Assembly (NCBI GenBank): GCA_036557405.1
Contig: DATBHO010000117.1
Coordinates: 1-26,545 of the forward strand
DNA: 26,545 nucleotides
Direction of reading: 5' to 3'
Origin: TA-21 sp036557405
GTDB lineage: Archaea; Thermoproteota; Nitrososphaeria; Nitrososphaerales; Nitrososphaeraceae
The first letter of the stretch is position 1. Each line of letters opens with the position of its first letter. The notes beneath the pieces are model-generated. The model was given only the letters and a program-made list of their open reading frames with translations, was not told the origin of the DNA and ran no database searches. Below, one piece after another: positions 14,726 to 22,907 of this stretch. A program made the translations under genes and the position numbers.

Positions 14726-15598
14726 TCATCTGTTGTTAATTTCAGATCTTATTGAATATAGTTTTTCATATGATGCTGCAATGTCTCCCTTGTTGGTATA
14801 ATCCTTCTTTATCCTACTTATTTTTTTTTCGAGCTTAAATTTATTTTTATTTATTATGGTGAATAATTTAGCAGATTCTTGATTAAATTTTTTTAGATAT
14901 CTTAATAATTCCTTGTTATCCGCAAGTAGTGAAGTTATTAGTGACGAATTATCTGTTAAAATACTTTCAAATAGCAATGCTTGAAGATAAAAAGTTGTTC
15001 CTGAAAATTTTCTTAATAATGTAATATTTTCTTTGCTTAATGTAACAGCAAACAACAAATTAACGTAATAAACCATCCCTAGAATTACGGCCATGAATGA
15101 ATCATGATATTTCGGATCTTTGACTACTATTGTTTCTGCCTCATTAAATAGTGATTTAACTAATTTTTGTTCCCTCTTTTTGTCTCTAACAGGTATAATC
15201 AGTATTTTTGTATCACGTAACCTTTTAGCCCCTGGGCCAAACATGGGATGGATTGAAAGAGGTACCAAATCAACCGGAATTTTTAACAAAGTATCAAAGA
15301 TATCCGCTTTGAGCGAAGATATCTCTACTAAGCAAGCGCCTTTTTTCATAATTGGTATGCATTTATTAATAATGGCGATTGTTATTCTAATTGGTACACA
15401 TACAAGTACGATATCAGCCTTTCTAACACATGTGTTCAAGGAGTTGCAGATCGTTACTTTGTATGGGTATCTTTCTAAATTTAAATTGATTTTTCTCTTA
15501 TCAAACAATGATACATTAAAATTATTTTTTTTTGAAAAATACCTGCAGAACCAAAGACCCATTTTACCAGCACCTATGATCGCTATTGATTTAACCAT
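14726..15598 (-). CDS. tyrA: Prephenate dehydrogenase
   Basis: TyrA oxidatively decarboxylates prephenate to 4-hydroxyphenylpyruvate (or arogenate to tyrosine), the committed step to tyrosine. The protein opens with a dinucleotide-binding motif, SIAIIGAGKMG (about 4-14). LVCVPI and a VEISSLK segment follow. The family's active-site block is SIHPMFGPGA (about 115-124). A helical dimerisation region follows to about 290. No ACT domain is present, so feedback by tyrosine through such a domain is not expected. The start is ATG 15598 with GTGAT just upstream; alternatively GTG 15607 would overlap the preceding stop as GTGA and add three residues. It is the last gene of the aromatic cluster. Confidence 0.9.
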   Translation of the reverse strand: MVKSIAIIGAGKMGLWFCRYFSKKNNFNVSLFDKRKINLNLERYPYKVTICNSLNTCVRKADIVLVCVPIRITIAIINKCIPIMKKGACLVEISSLKADIFDTLLKIPVDLVPLSIHPMFGPGAKRLRDTKILIIPVRDKKREQKLVKSLFNEAETIVVKDPKYHDSFMAVILGMVYYVNLLFAVTLSKENITLLRKFSGTTFYLQALLFESILTDNSSLITSLLADNKELLRYLKKFNQESAKLFTIINKNKFKLEKKISRIKKDYTNKGDIAASYEKLYSIRSEINNR

Positions 15599-15603
15599 TT
15601 TTA

Positions 15604-16983
15604 TCACACATTCATAACTTTTTTTAATATTTTTAATCCATCGTTTAGCAATTTAGTTGGTTGACAAGCTGAAATTCTTATGAAATCAAAATATGTCTCT
15701 CCAAATCCAGTTCCAGGGGCCACAGCGACTCCCTCGTTTAACAGGCTAAATATAATCTTATTAACATCTATGTTATTGTTAAATCTGACAAAATAGTACA
15801 TACCGCCGTCTGGATTAACGAATTGGCAAGGTAAATTTGCTAATTCACTTTTTATGAAATCCAAGCGTTTTTTCATTAATGATCTATTCTTAGTAACGTT
15901 ACTTTTCATCGCTGCAACAGCGGCATACTGCATCGGCTCTGCAACACTGGTAATCGCCATCGCTTGAATTTTGGATATTCTGTCTATTATATCCTTTGAA
16001 CTTATCGCATATCCAACTCTAAAACCTGTCATTGCATGACTCTTTGAAAATGAGGATACCATGATACTCTTATCGTATCCAAATTCTAAAATGCTCTTAT
16101 ATGGGATATAGGAATATCTCGAGTATACTTCGTCACTAAGTACCACTAGATCATTTTTTCTAGCTAATTTGAGGATACCGACAATCTCTCTTTCTCGAAT
16201 TATTTTTCCAGTTGGATTGTTAGGAGAATTTAAAATTATCATTTTAGTATTCGGAGTAATCATCTGCTCCAATTGATCCAAATCGAGATCCCATTTTTGT
16301 TCTACATTAGTTCGTAGTGCCTTAACCTTTACACCAATAAAATTTGCACAATCTCTGTAAGCAGGCCAAGCAGGCTCAGAAATGATAATTTCATCTCCAA
16401 TTGATGTGTTAGACATCATAACACTAAACACTGCAAACCTTGCACCGGGAGTAATTATCACATTTTCTTCTTTTACTGATCTATCTTGAGCTATCAACTT
16501 TCTCAGGATAGGAGTCCCATTGGTCTGAGTGTAGTGAATTCTTTTCTTTTCAAAAGTTTTCAGTAACTCATGTTTGACATTAACTGGAGGCATATAATCA
16601 GGTTCGCCAACCTCCAAATGAATTATTTTCTTGCCTTCAGACTCGAGTTGCTTTGCTTTCAAAAACATGGTCATATGATCCAACTTTAGTTCTTTTTTTA
16701 AAGTACTTGCTTTTTGAATATTTATTGATTCTACGAATAATAAATTCAATAATCTGCCAATAAATTGATCGTTCAAGCCGATTTGTGTTCCCAATTCATG
16801 AACATATCGTGTAATATCCTGTTCAACAGAAATGTCTTCTATTTTCATCATAAGACTTTTCTTAATATTTCCAATTTCATTTGCAACACTCATCCTTTTT
16901 TGCACTAGCTTAATTATATCTGCAGTAACAAGTCGCATCTCATCCCTCAATTTTTCTAGTTTGAGCTCGTTTTCATTGCTCAT
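15604..16983 (-). CDS. Bifunctional chorismate mutase (AroQ) and class I aminotransferase
   Basis: This 459-residue fusion should convert chorismate to prephenate and transaminate an aromatic-pathway keto acid such as prephenate or 4-hydroxyphenylpyruvate. Residues 8-95 are an AroQ-class mutase. R13, R30, K41, D50, E54, S86 and Q90 keep the exact spacing of the E. coli active-site set R11, R28, K39, D48, E52, S84 and Q88; only R51 is replaced, by V53. From about 100 a fold-type I PLP enzyme follows, with YTQTNGTPILR, NSPNNPTGK, SDEVYS and the PLP lysine K314 in SSFSKSHAMTGFRVGY. ATG 16983 has GGTGAT seven bases upstream, which favours it over TTG 17010. It overlaps aroC by 11 bases and nearly touches tyrA. 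Confidence 0.92.
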   Translation of the reverse strand: MSNENELKLEKLRDEMRLVTADIIKLVQKRMSVANEIGNIKKSLMMKIEDISVEQDITRYVHELGTQIGLNDQFIGRLLNLLFVESINIQKASTLKKELKLDHMTMFLKAKQLESEGKKIIHLEVGEPDYMPPVNVKHELLKTFEKKRIHYTQTNGTPILRKLIAQDRSVKEENVIITPGARFAVFSVMMSNTSIGDEIIISEPAWPAYRDCANFIGVKVKALRTNVEQKWDLDLDQLEQMITPNTKMIILNSPNNPTGKIIREREIVGILKLARKNDLVVLSDEVYSRYSYIPYKSILEFGYDKSIMVSSFSKSHAMTGFRVGYAISSKDIIDRISKIQAMAITSVAEPMQYAAVAAMKSNVTKNRSLMKKRLDFIKSELANLPCQFVNPDGGMYYFVRFNNNIDVNKIIFSLLNEGVAVAPGTGFGETYFDFIRISACQPTKLLNDGLKILKKVMNV

Positions 16984-18091
16984 TTTTTCTATCACCCAAT
17001 ACAGGAGCAATAAGCCCGTATCTAATCGCGTGGTCAGCCAAAATGAAAGATACTAAAGACTCGACGACTGGTACAGCTCGGGGAACAACACAGGGGTCAT
17101 GCCTTCCAGGAACAACAATTTCACATTCAGATTTTGAAACTAGATCTATTGTTTTTTGTTTTATCGCAATCGATGATGCAGGCTTGAATCCAATTCTGAT
17201 GACTAATGGCATTCCGTTAGTTAAACCTCCTAAAATTCCCCCTGAATTATTCGTTTTTGTTATTATCTTATTGTCTTTAGTTACTGCATATTCATCATTA
17301 TTTTCAGAACCTTTTAGCTTAGTTCCTGAGAAACCAGATCCGAATTCTATAGCCTTTACGGATGGAATACTGAATAGTGCCTTACTTAAATCAGATTCCA
17401 TTGAGGAGAATATAGGTTCACCCAATCCCACCGGCAATCCTACGGAAATACACTCGATAATTCCTCCCAGCGAATCGCCATTTTTCTTCGCGTCAATAAT
17501 ATTAGATTTCATTTTTTCAGCAATTTTAGGACTGGGACAACGAACATCATTTGTATACCTATTTTGTTTTGCCTCTTCATACGGTATGGAATTGCAACCT
17601 ATTTGACCTATCTGTGTAGTATAAGCGATAGTCTCAACTTCTAACGAGTACTTCAAGAGCTTTTGCGCTATCGCCCCGCCCATGACCATAGTTGCGGTTA
17701 ATCTACCAGAAAATCTCCCACTCCCTCTATAATCGGCAAATCCACCATATTTTACGAAAGATGGATAATCTGCGTGACCTGGCCGCGGACTATTTTTAAG
17801 CACTTCGTAGGGTCTAGAATCTGAATCCTTATTCCATATTATTGCACATATAGGAGCTGAAGTTGTATAGCCATTGAAAATTCCTGACAATATTTCTGCC
17901 TTATCTTCCTCCTTTCTCTGGGTTGTAATTATTGATTGTCCAGGTTTACGTTTATCTAATTCTATCTGCAGATCCGATTCAGAGAGTGGAAGTCCAGAAG
18001 GGCAACCGTCTAGTACCATTCCAATACATCTACCATGGCTTTCGCCAAAACTAGTCAGAGTGAGTTGTTCCCCTAATTTATTGCCGGTCAT
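16973..18091 (-). CDS. aroC: Chorismate synthase
   Basis: AroC converts EPSP to chorismate, needing reduced FMN although the reaction is redox-neutral. The 372-residue protein has the family signatures in order: TSFGESHGRCIGMVLDGCPSG near 13-33, then SPRPGHADY (about 101-109), then RGSGRFSGRLTATMVMGGAIA (about 121-141, quoted in part), and HDPCVVPRAVPVVES towards the end (about 337-351). Length is normal. No fused flavin reductase is seen, so reduced FMN must come from elsewhere. A 99-base gap after aroA contains a TATA-like element, so aroC, the mutase fusion and tyrA may also be transcribed from an internal promoter. Confidence 0.97.
   Translation of the reverse strand: MTGNKLGEQLTLTSFGESHGRCIGMVLDGCPSGLPLSESDLQIELDKRKPGQSIITTQRKEEDKAEILSGIFNGYTTSAPICAIIWNKDSDSRPYEVLKNSPRPGHADYPSFVKYGGFADYRGSGRFSGRLTATMVMGGAIAQKLLKYSLEVETIAYTTQIGQIGCNSIPYEEAKQNRYTNDVRCPSPKIAEKMKSNIIDAKKNGDSLGGIIECISVGLPVGLGEPIFSSMESDLSKALFSIPSVKAIEFGSGFSGTKLKGSENNDEYAVTKDNKIITKTNNSGGILGGLTNGMPLVIRIGFKPASSIAIKQKTIDLVSKSECEIVVPGRHDPCVVPRAVPVVESLVSFILADHAIRYGLIAPVLGDRKNEQ
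16991..16996 (-). promoter_or_regulatory. Shine-Dalgarno site of the mutase-aminotransferase gene
   Basis: GGTGAT on the minus strand lies seven bases before ATG 16983 and matches the conserved 3' end of archaeal 16S rRNA. It decides the start in favour of this ATG over the upstream TTG at 17010. Confidence 0.6.
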
Positions 18092-18110
18092 TTTATGGAT
18101 ATTGATACCA

Positions 18111-18120
18111 TTTGTATATC
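18111..18120 (-). promoter_or_regulatory. Possible internal promoter ahead of aroC
   Basis: GATATACAAA on the minus strand is centred about 24 bases from the aroC ATG at 18091, inside the only sizeable gap (99 bases) in the aromatic cluster. It could start a separate aroC-tyrA transcript. Confidence 0.4.
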
Positions 18121-18190
18121 ATATATATTGCCTTTATGTTAATTTGCGATACATTCAAACCTTACAAGTGTAATGAAAATAAAATCGAAA

Positions 18191-19474
18191 CTAACTTAGT
18201 TTTGCGCCAATTCTTTTCATGTCGTGTACAAACGACGGGTAAGAAACATCGACTGATTCCAATCCATCAACAACGGATTCTTCTGTCATCATGGCCGCAA
18301 TCACAAAGCTCATGAAAAGTCTATGATCATTGTGCGAATTAAGATGGGCGTTCTTTAGTTTTTTTGGCGGGGTTATCATTATTTCATCAGGAGATATCTT
18401 CGTATTAGCTCCGAGTTTTCTAAGCTCAGATGCAATTATTTTTAATCTATCTGTTTCTTTGTAACGCGCGTGGGAAACTCCATATATCCTTACAGGATTT
18501 ATCGACTTTAAAGATAAAATAGCAACAACAGGAAGCAAATCAGGTGTATCTGCGAGGTCAAATTCACCGCCATCAAGTTCTTGGGCTCCGGAAGCTTTTA
18601 CAGTACCATTCCTCTTATCTATACTAATCATCGCCCCAATTTTCTTTAGTATTTCAAGAATTTTCGAATCACCTTGCGGTAACGAAAAATTTAGGTTACC
18701 AACAGTGATTTCATCACCTACAAGCGTTCCTGCAGATAATAACAAAGCTGCGGTAGAAAAATCTCCAGGTATAGTAAACGTAGTGGGTACATATCTTCTA
18801 CCGAATATATTATAACTTTTATAATCTTTGGAATATTTTATTTCTGCTCCAAATTTAGACATCACATTAATCGTAGATTCTATATAGGATTTCGAGACTT
18901 GTTTTCCGACTACACTGATTGAAATTGACGATTCAGCACAAACACCTGCAATTAGAATCCCAGAAATAAACTGACTTGAAACTGAACCGTCAATAGTGAC
19001 ATGCTTCCCACTAATTCTTCCTCCCTGCACAATAATAGGAGCCCTATCATTTTTTCTAGTAGAAAAACTATTAATGCCAAGTTGTCTCAAGGCAATTAAT
19101 AGTGGTGCCATTGGTCTTTTTCTTATGCTATCATCTCCTGTGATTACAACATACCCTCTTTTTAGCAGTGCTGAAATAGCTGTAATGAAGCGCATTGTTG
19201 TTCCAGAGTTCTCTACATTGATAACATCATGAGGAGCTTTTAGAGTATCTTTTCCAGTAATAATTAATTCCTGACCCTTACTTCTTATTTTTATTCCGAA
19301 CGCTCTACATGCGTCAATGGATGCGATTGTATCTCTTGAAATTAGAGGATTAATAATATGTGAGTTTCCATGTGCCAAAGATGAAATGAATATTGCTCTG
19401 TGCGTGTAGCTTTTGCTAGGCGGACATGTTACGTTACCATTTAATCGAGACCTTGTTACGAATATTTTACCCAA
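18191..19474 (-). CDS. aroA: 3-phosphoshikimate 1-carboxyvinyltransferase (EPSP synthase)
   Basis: The enzyme joins shikimate-3-phosphate and phosphoenolpyruvate to form EPSP. The 427-residue protein shows the two-domain EPSP synthase motifs: PPSKSYTHRAIFI (about 18-30), NSGTTMRF (87-94), TGDDSIRKRPM, SVSSQFISGILIAG, DTPDLLPVVAILSL, ARYKETDRLKIIASELRKLGA and HNDHRLFMSFVIAAM. In the NSGTTMRF segment it lacks the NAGTA(M/T)R form common in bacteria, as expected for an archaeal enzyme. The start is TTG 19474, overlapping aroK by eight bases. It sits in pathway position between aroK and aroC. Confidence 0.97.
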   Translation of the reverse strand: MGKIFVTRSRLNGNVTCPPSKSYTHRAIFISSLAHGNSHIINPLISRDTIASIDACRAFGIKIRSKGQELIITGKDTLKAPHDVINVENSGTTMRFITAISALLKRGYVVITGDDSIRKRPMAPLLIALRQLGINSFSTRKNDRAPIIVQGGRISGKHVTIDGSVSSQFISGILIAGVCAESSISISVVGKQVSKSYIESTINVMSKFGAEIKYSKDYKSYNIFGRRYVPTTFTIPGDFSTAALLLSAGTLVGDEITVGNLNFSLPQGDSKILEILKKIGAMISIDKRNGTVKASGAQELDGGEFDLADTPDLLPVVAILSLKSINPVRIYGVSHARYKETDRLKIIASELRKLGANTKISPDEIMITPPKKLKNAHLNSHNDHRLFMSFVIAAMMTEESVVDGLESVDVSYPSFVHDMKRIGAKLS

Positions 19475-20321
19475 CTTGTCTCAAAGATGATGCTTTCTGG
19501 TTGTTAGTCTGTGAAACTATGATCCTGCCATTTAAATTAGATAAAATTGATTTAACCTTTTGTACTTTGCCTTCATGTACTACCGCAGCAATTGCGGGTC
19601 CGTTCCCAGAGATGCTCGCTGCCAATGCACCGTTTTCTAGACATAATCTTGTAATATTATAACTATTTGAAATTAAAGCGGATGTCAATACCCCGTTTAG
19701 TGTCATAGCTTTCCAATATTGTCCCGAATAAGCCAATTGGAAGGCTTCGAGATATATATCTGAGAGCAATTTGAGTCTCGTAACATCTCCCCTTTTATTG
19801 CTATTGGGTAAATATATTACAGCGAATATGTCATTCGGTGAATCTTCTCTTTTCAAGATTTTTCTCTTATAGTTATCTGTGGTAACAAATCCACCATAAT
19901 AACATGCAGTTGAATCATCATATGCACCTGTAATTGTAGTTTTTGCATACAATGATGCATCTATGGCTGCATTTAGAACAATATCGTCATTGATCTCTCT
20001 ATTCAGGAGTGATTTACATGCAAGAGCTACAGCATTTGATACTGCACTTGAACTCTTCAAACCCATACCTGAGGGTATCTCTGAATTGATATTAATTACT
20101 AATTGATTATTATTAAGATACTTCGACGTAAGCATGTCATAAATTATTTTTTTTATCATGATACTTCCTGTTCCCTTTTGAAAAATTATTCCTGAACCTT
20201 TCTTTGAATTTATCTCAACTTTGACTTTAAGAGAAATTCCCATTGCAGAGCCAAATCCAGTTGCAATAGCATTTACAATAGATACGGCGCCATGAACTAT
20301 TGATGTTACCTTTATAGTCAT
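19467..20321 (-). CDS. aroK: Archaeal shikimate kinase, GHMP kinase family
   Basis: This kinase phosphorylates shikimate at the 3-hydroxyl using ATP. It belongs to the GHMP superfamily used by archaea, not the P-loop AroK/AroL family of bacteria. The ATP-binding motif is PSGMGLKSSSAVSNAVALA (about 79-97), and SISGNGPAIAAVVHEG near 245-260 is the third GHMP motif. The 284-residue length is typical. ATG 20321 overlaps the aroE stop as ATGA, implying translational coupling. The neighbours aroE and aroA are the preceding and following pathway steps, which makes the shikimate assignment firm against other GHMP kinases. Confidence 0.96.
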   Translation of the reverse strand: MTIKVTSIVHGAVSIVNAIATGFGSAMGISLKVKVEINSKKGSGIIFQKGTGSIMIKKIIYDMLTSKYLNNNQLVININSEIPSGMGLKSSSAVSNAVALACKSLLNREINDDIVLNAAIDASLYAKTTITGAYDDSTACYYGGFVTTDNYKRKILKREDSPNDIFAVIYLPNSNKRGDVTRLKLLSDIYLEAFQLAYSGQYWKAMTLNGVLTSALISNSYNITRLCLENGALAASISGNGPAIAAVVHEGKVQKVKSILSNLNGRIIVSQTNNQKASSLRQVG

Positions 20322-21163
20322 GCGGGTTCTCCAAACGATCCAAATAGCGCTTTTTTCATAGATTCAATTGGGGGATCCATTTGAAGCCATATTTTAAAGG
20401 ATGCAGTTGCTTGTTCGAGTAACATTTCATAGCCGTAGATTATTTCAGCCCCCGCAGTTTTAGCATTTTCTACTAAATTGGTATTTATTGGCTTATATAC
20501 AATATCATACACTAACGCATCTTTTCTTATACTAGAAGACTTTATCAAACTCTCCTCATTATTCATGCCAAGAGGGGTAGCGTTTATGATGAGATCGCAC
20601 TTCGAAGCAGTATTACCAATATCATCGTTCGAAATTATAGTAGCTTCTAGTCCCATTTTTTTAACAAAATTTAATAATTTTGAGGATCGGTCAGTGTTCC
20701 TGTTATAAATATTGATATTTCTGATACCCTTTTCACCTGACAATCCAGCAACTACTGCTCTTGCAGCACCTCCGGCCCCCAAAATAAATACTTCAAATCC
20801 GTTAAAGTCGACCTTTCGCTCATGTAACGGTTTGATGAATCCTACAACATCGGTATTATATGCACAAAATTTCCCATCTTCATTATTGACCGTATTTGCT
20901 GCTCCCACTAACTGTACAGTGTTATCATGGTAGTCAACATAATCTAGCACCCTTACCTTATGTGGCATAGTTACATTAAATCCACCAATCTTTATAGACC
21001 GTAAGGAGTCCAGAGAATTTTTCAATTGATCTTCTTGCACTCTGAAGGCGATATAGCTACAATTAAGCCCTAAGGTATTAAAAGCAGCGTTATGAATCGC
21101 AGGAGATAGTGAATGTTCTACGGGGTCTCCAATTATGCAGAAGGTTTTAAAATCAGCGACCAT
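20318..21163 (-). CDS. aroE: Shikimate 5-dehydrogenase
   Basis: AroE reduces 3-dehydroshikimate to shikimate with NADPH. The 281-residue protein has the substrate site HSLSPAIHNAAF (about 17-28, with the paired serines), NVTMPHK carrying the catalytic lysine (about 63-69) and the matching Asp in YNTDVVGF (about 102-109). The nucleotide-binding loop is ILGAGGAARAVVAGL (127-141), and NATPLGM (about 196-202) is the conserved signature. The Asn-Arg-Asn-Thr after the second strand (IYNRNTDR) fits NADP preference. ATG 21163 overlaps the end of aroD by 11 bases, and its stop overlaps the aroK start. Confidence 0.97.
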   Translation of the reverse strand: MVADFKTFCIIGDPVEHSLSPAIHNAAFNTLGLNCSYIAFRVQEDQLKNSLDSLRSIKIGGFNVTMPHKVRVLDYVDYHDNTVQLVGAANTVNNEDGKFCAYNTDVVGFIKPLHERKVDFNGFEVFILGAGGAARAVVAGLSGEKGIRNINIYNRNTDRSSKLLNFVKKMGLEATIISNDDIGNTASKCDLIINATPLGMNNEESLIKSSSIRKDALVYDIVYKPINTNLVENAKTAGAEIIYGYEMLLEQATASFKIWLQMDPPIESMKKALFGSFGEPA

Positions 21164-21860
21164 TTTTCAGATTCTTAACTATCCTGTCGTATATTTTTTT
21201 CATTACACCAATTTCAAGTTGTCCCGGAGCTAAGGGCTTGTCCAGGGAGGCATACGTAAACGGGGAGTTTCCATACAAAGTGCACACTAATCTTGACAAA
21301 ATCCCATGTTCTCCCATTGCAAACGCTATTAAATTTGTATTAATGTTGTAGTCGTATAGTGCAAGTACTTTAAAATTATCTTTCGAATTTTTTGCGGTAG
21401 TAACCAATTTGACATAATTACTGTATTTACTCATATCTTGAAATTTTTTTAAAAGCAAAGATACATTTGAAGTTTTTCTAAAGTCATGAGACGATACTAG
21501 GATGGGGATTTCATAATCCTTCAGAAACTTCCTCAGATCCTTGTCTTTTTTTAGTATTGCAATTTCTATATCCAGTAACATCGGTTTAGTTTTAGCTATC
21601 TTCCTTAATAGCGAAACATGTTCTTTACGATCTCCCTCAAAAAATCCACCTTCATCTTTTGATCTTAATGTAAAAATTGCCTTATTTTTTATCTTACTAG
21701 ATATCCTTAGAGCATACTCTATATCATTGTATATTGTATGATCAAACCTAATTTCCACATAATCAGCACCTCTATGGAAGGCCCTATTTATCAATCTTGG
21801 TAGCTTATAAACTGAATCTGATGCCAGAGAAACACAAACTTTGGATTTATTCACAAACAA
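21153..21860 (-). CDS. aroD: 3-dehydroquinate dehydratase, type I
   Basis: AroD dehydrates 3-dehydroquinate to 3-dehydroshikimate through a Schiff base with a lysine. The 235-residue TIM-barrel protein has EIRFDH (about 37-42), FTLRSKDEGG (63-72), the catalytic histidine in LVSSHDFRKT (about 121-130), the Schiff-base lysine in VKLVTTAKN (149-157) and MGEHGILSRL (about 183-192). It is the first gene of the aromatic cluster. The start is TTG 21860, 25 bases from a TATA box that overlaps the stop codon of the upstream VIT gene; GTG 21854 is an alternative. Confidence 0.95.
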   Translation of the reverse strand: MFVNKSKVCVSLASDSVYKLPRLINRAFHRGADYVEIRFDHTIYNDIEYALRISSKIKNKAIFTLRSKDEGGFFEGDRKEHVSLLRKIAKTKPMLLDIEIAILKKDKDLRKFLKDYEIPILVSSHDFRKTSNVSLLLKKFQDMSKYSNYVKLVTTAKNSKDNFKVLALYDYNINTNLIAFAMGEHGILSRLVCTLYGNSPFTYASLDKPLAPGQLEIGVMKKIYDRIVKNLKNGR

Positions 21861-21880
21861 TATTATCAGTTCTTTTGTGC

Positions 21881-21890
21881 TTAATAATTT
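21881..21890 (-). promoter_or_regulatory. Promoter of the aromatic operon, overlapping the VIT stop codon
   Basis: AAATTATTAA on the minus strand is centred 25 bases from TTG 21860 and includes the TAA of the upstream transporter gene. Spacing fits a leaderless aroD mRNA. Confidence 0.5.
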
Positions 21891-22612
21891 AACAAATTTG
21901 CTTTGGCCAATTCAGCTCCAATCCCAAATCCTAATAGGGCAATTCCCGTTCCTAAGGCGGACATTTCAATTCCTCCTTTGATCCAATTCTTCTTTGCTAA
22001 CTTTGCCTTTTTCGCTCCTATCAAAAATGAGGTAGTGAGACTAATTCCGATAGCTATCCAGAGTGAAAATTGAAGTGGTAAAAGGCCTGCTCTAGATAAC
22101 AAGTAGGGTAAAATTGGCAAAATTCCACCGATGAGAAAGGATACAAACATAATAAGAGCTCCTCTTATTGGACTGCCAACAATGTCTAGGTTTAAAACTA
22201 ATTCTTCAGTCAACATTGTTTTGAGCCAGACTGTTTTATTTGAAGTAATTTTATCTGTGACATGTTTTACCAAATCCTCGTCAAAATTTTTAGCGCGATA
22301 AATTTCTTCAATTTCTAAACGTTCTTTTTCAGGATATATTTCCATCTCATATTCCTCTCTCTTTATTTCAGATTCTAAGACTTCTCTTTGGGATTTTACT
22401 GCCAAATAATTTTGTACTGCCATTGCTTTTGCACCGGTGAACATGCCCACAAGGGCTGCTAATATGATAAAATCAGCAGAGCTGTTTGCACCTCCGACAC
22501 CAGCGACAATCCCCAAAGAAGTATTTAATCCGTCACCAAATCCAAATACAAAATCTCTTATGTAGTTAGATTCTTTGATGTGAGGTTCAAGATGTTCTGA
22601 TTTATTCAACAC
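21881..22612 (-). CDS. VIT1/CCC1 family membrane transporter (iron or manganese)
   Basis: The family moves Fe2+ or Mn2+ out of the cytosol. The core starts IRDFVFGFGDGLNTSLGIVAGVGG (quoted in part), the family's first helix with its conserved Asp and Gly residues. A second helix follows, with FTGAKAMAVQNYLAVKSQRE. A charged cytoplasmic domain rich in Glu comes next (KREEYEMEIYPEKERLEIEEIY), matching the family's metal-binding loop. Three more membrane helices follow, giving five in all. The frame is open to ATG 22681, but the added hydrophobic stretch is unlike the family and the TATA box at 22632-22640 lies inside it. GTG 22612 or TTG 22609 gives 243 or 242 residues. The 20-base gap to aroD suggests possible read-through. 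Confidence 0.88.
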   Translation of the reverse strand: MLNKSEHLEPHIKESNYIRDFVFGFGDGLNTSLGIVAGVGGANSSADFIILAALVGMFTGAKAMAVQNYLAVKSQREVLESEIKREEYEMEIYPEKERLEIEEIYRAKNFDEDLVKHVTDKITSNKTVWLKTMLTEELVLNLDIVGSPIRGALIMFVSFLIGGILPILPYLLSRAGLLPLQFSLWIAIGISLTTSFLIGAKKAKLAKKNWIKGGIEMSALGTGIALLGFGIGAELAKANLLNY

Positions 22613-22631
22613 TAATACTTCGCAGGTCCGG

Positions 22632-22640
22632 TAATTTAAC
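22632..22640 (-). promoter_or_regulatory. TATA box of the VIT-family gene
   Basis: GTTAAATTA on the minus strand is centred 24 bases from GTG 22612 and 27 from TTG 22609. It supports the shorter form of the protein. Confidence 0.45.
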
Positions 22641-22736
22641 AATAACATAGAAAAGATGTGCAACAGCATAAAATATTCCAATTATTTTGACTTTGAGATT
22701 TTATTCTCATAATCTTGTGTATCCCGCGGGCAGGAT

Positions 22737-22767
22737 TTACTCCAGAAGATCTCTAATTCCAATCTGT
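22737..22767 (-). other. tRNA-Tyr intron 2, non-canonical, in the T loop
   Basis: About 31 bases interrupt the T loop between nucleotides 58 and 59 (an offset of one gives the same product). CTC of the loop pairs with GAG near the intron end, a 3-base bulge AAA follows, then CAGA pairs with TCTG inside the intron. The downstream bulge is TAAAT. This resembles the relaxed bulge-helix-bulge cut by archaeal splicing endonuclease. Confidence 0.7.
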
Positions 22768-22788
22768 TTGAGCCTGCGACTCTTCGGT

Positions 22789-22845
22789 CGCTGCAAATGT
22801 TAGCCCGATAGGCTGTTTCACGAGTTTAGCAATATTTGCCACCTA
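22789..22845 (-). other. tRNA-Tyr intron 1, canonical position 37/38
   Basis: The 57-base intron follows G37. A bulge-helix-bulge can be drawn: CTGT of the anticodon loop pairs with GCAG near the intron end (one G-T wobble), with bulges AGT and CGA at the two splice sites. The inner helix is weak. Confidence 0.75.
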
Positions 22846-22907
22846 CTACAGCCGAAAGCTCTACCAGGCTGAGCTACCGCGGGATATTTTTGGTAATGAA
22901 TTGTGGC

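Larger units (their letters stand above)
22722..22883 (-). tRNA. tRNA-Tyr (anticodon GTA) with two introns
   Basis: Read on the minus strand, the ends form a perfect 7-bp acceptor stem (CCCGCGG with CCGCGGG) and discriminator A73, with the C1-G72 pair typical of archaeal tRNA-Tyr. The D arm is GCTC-AGCCTGGTA-GAGC. The anticodon stem TTCGG/CCGAA encloses CTGTAGA once a 57-base intron after G37 is removed; anticodon GTA lies at 22847-22849. The T stem GCAGG/CCTGC is complete only if a further 31 bases are removed from its loop, giving CTCAAAT. The spliced tRNA has 74 bases with the CCA end not encoded. A TATA box lies about 30 bases upstream. Confidence 0.9.

Noticed and set aside
15120..19662. 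Several plus-strand frames of 66-187 codons over the aro genes
   Set aside because: All overlap well-identified minus-strand enzymes and show no motifs of their own.
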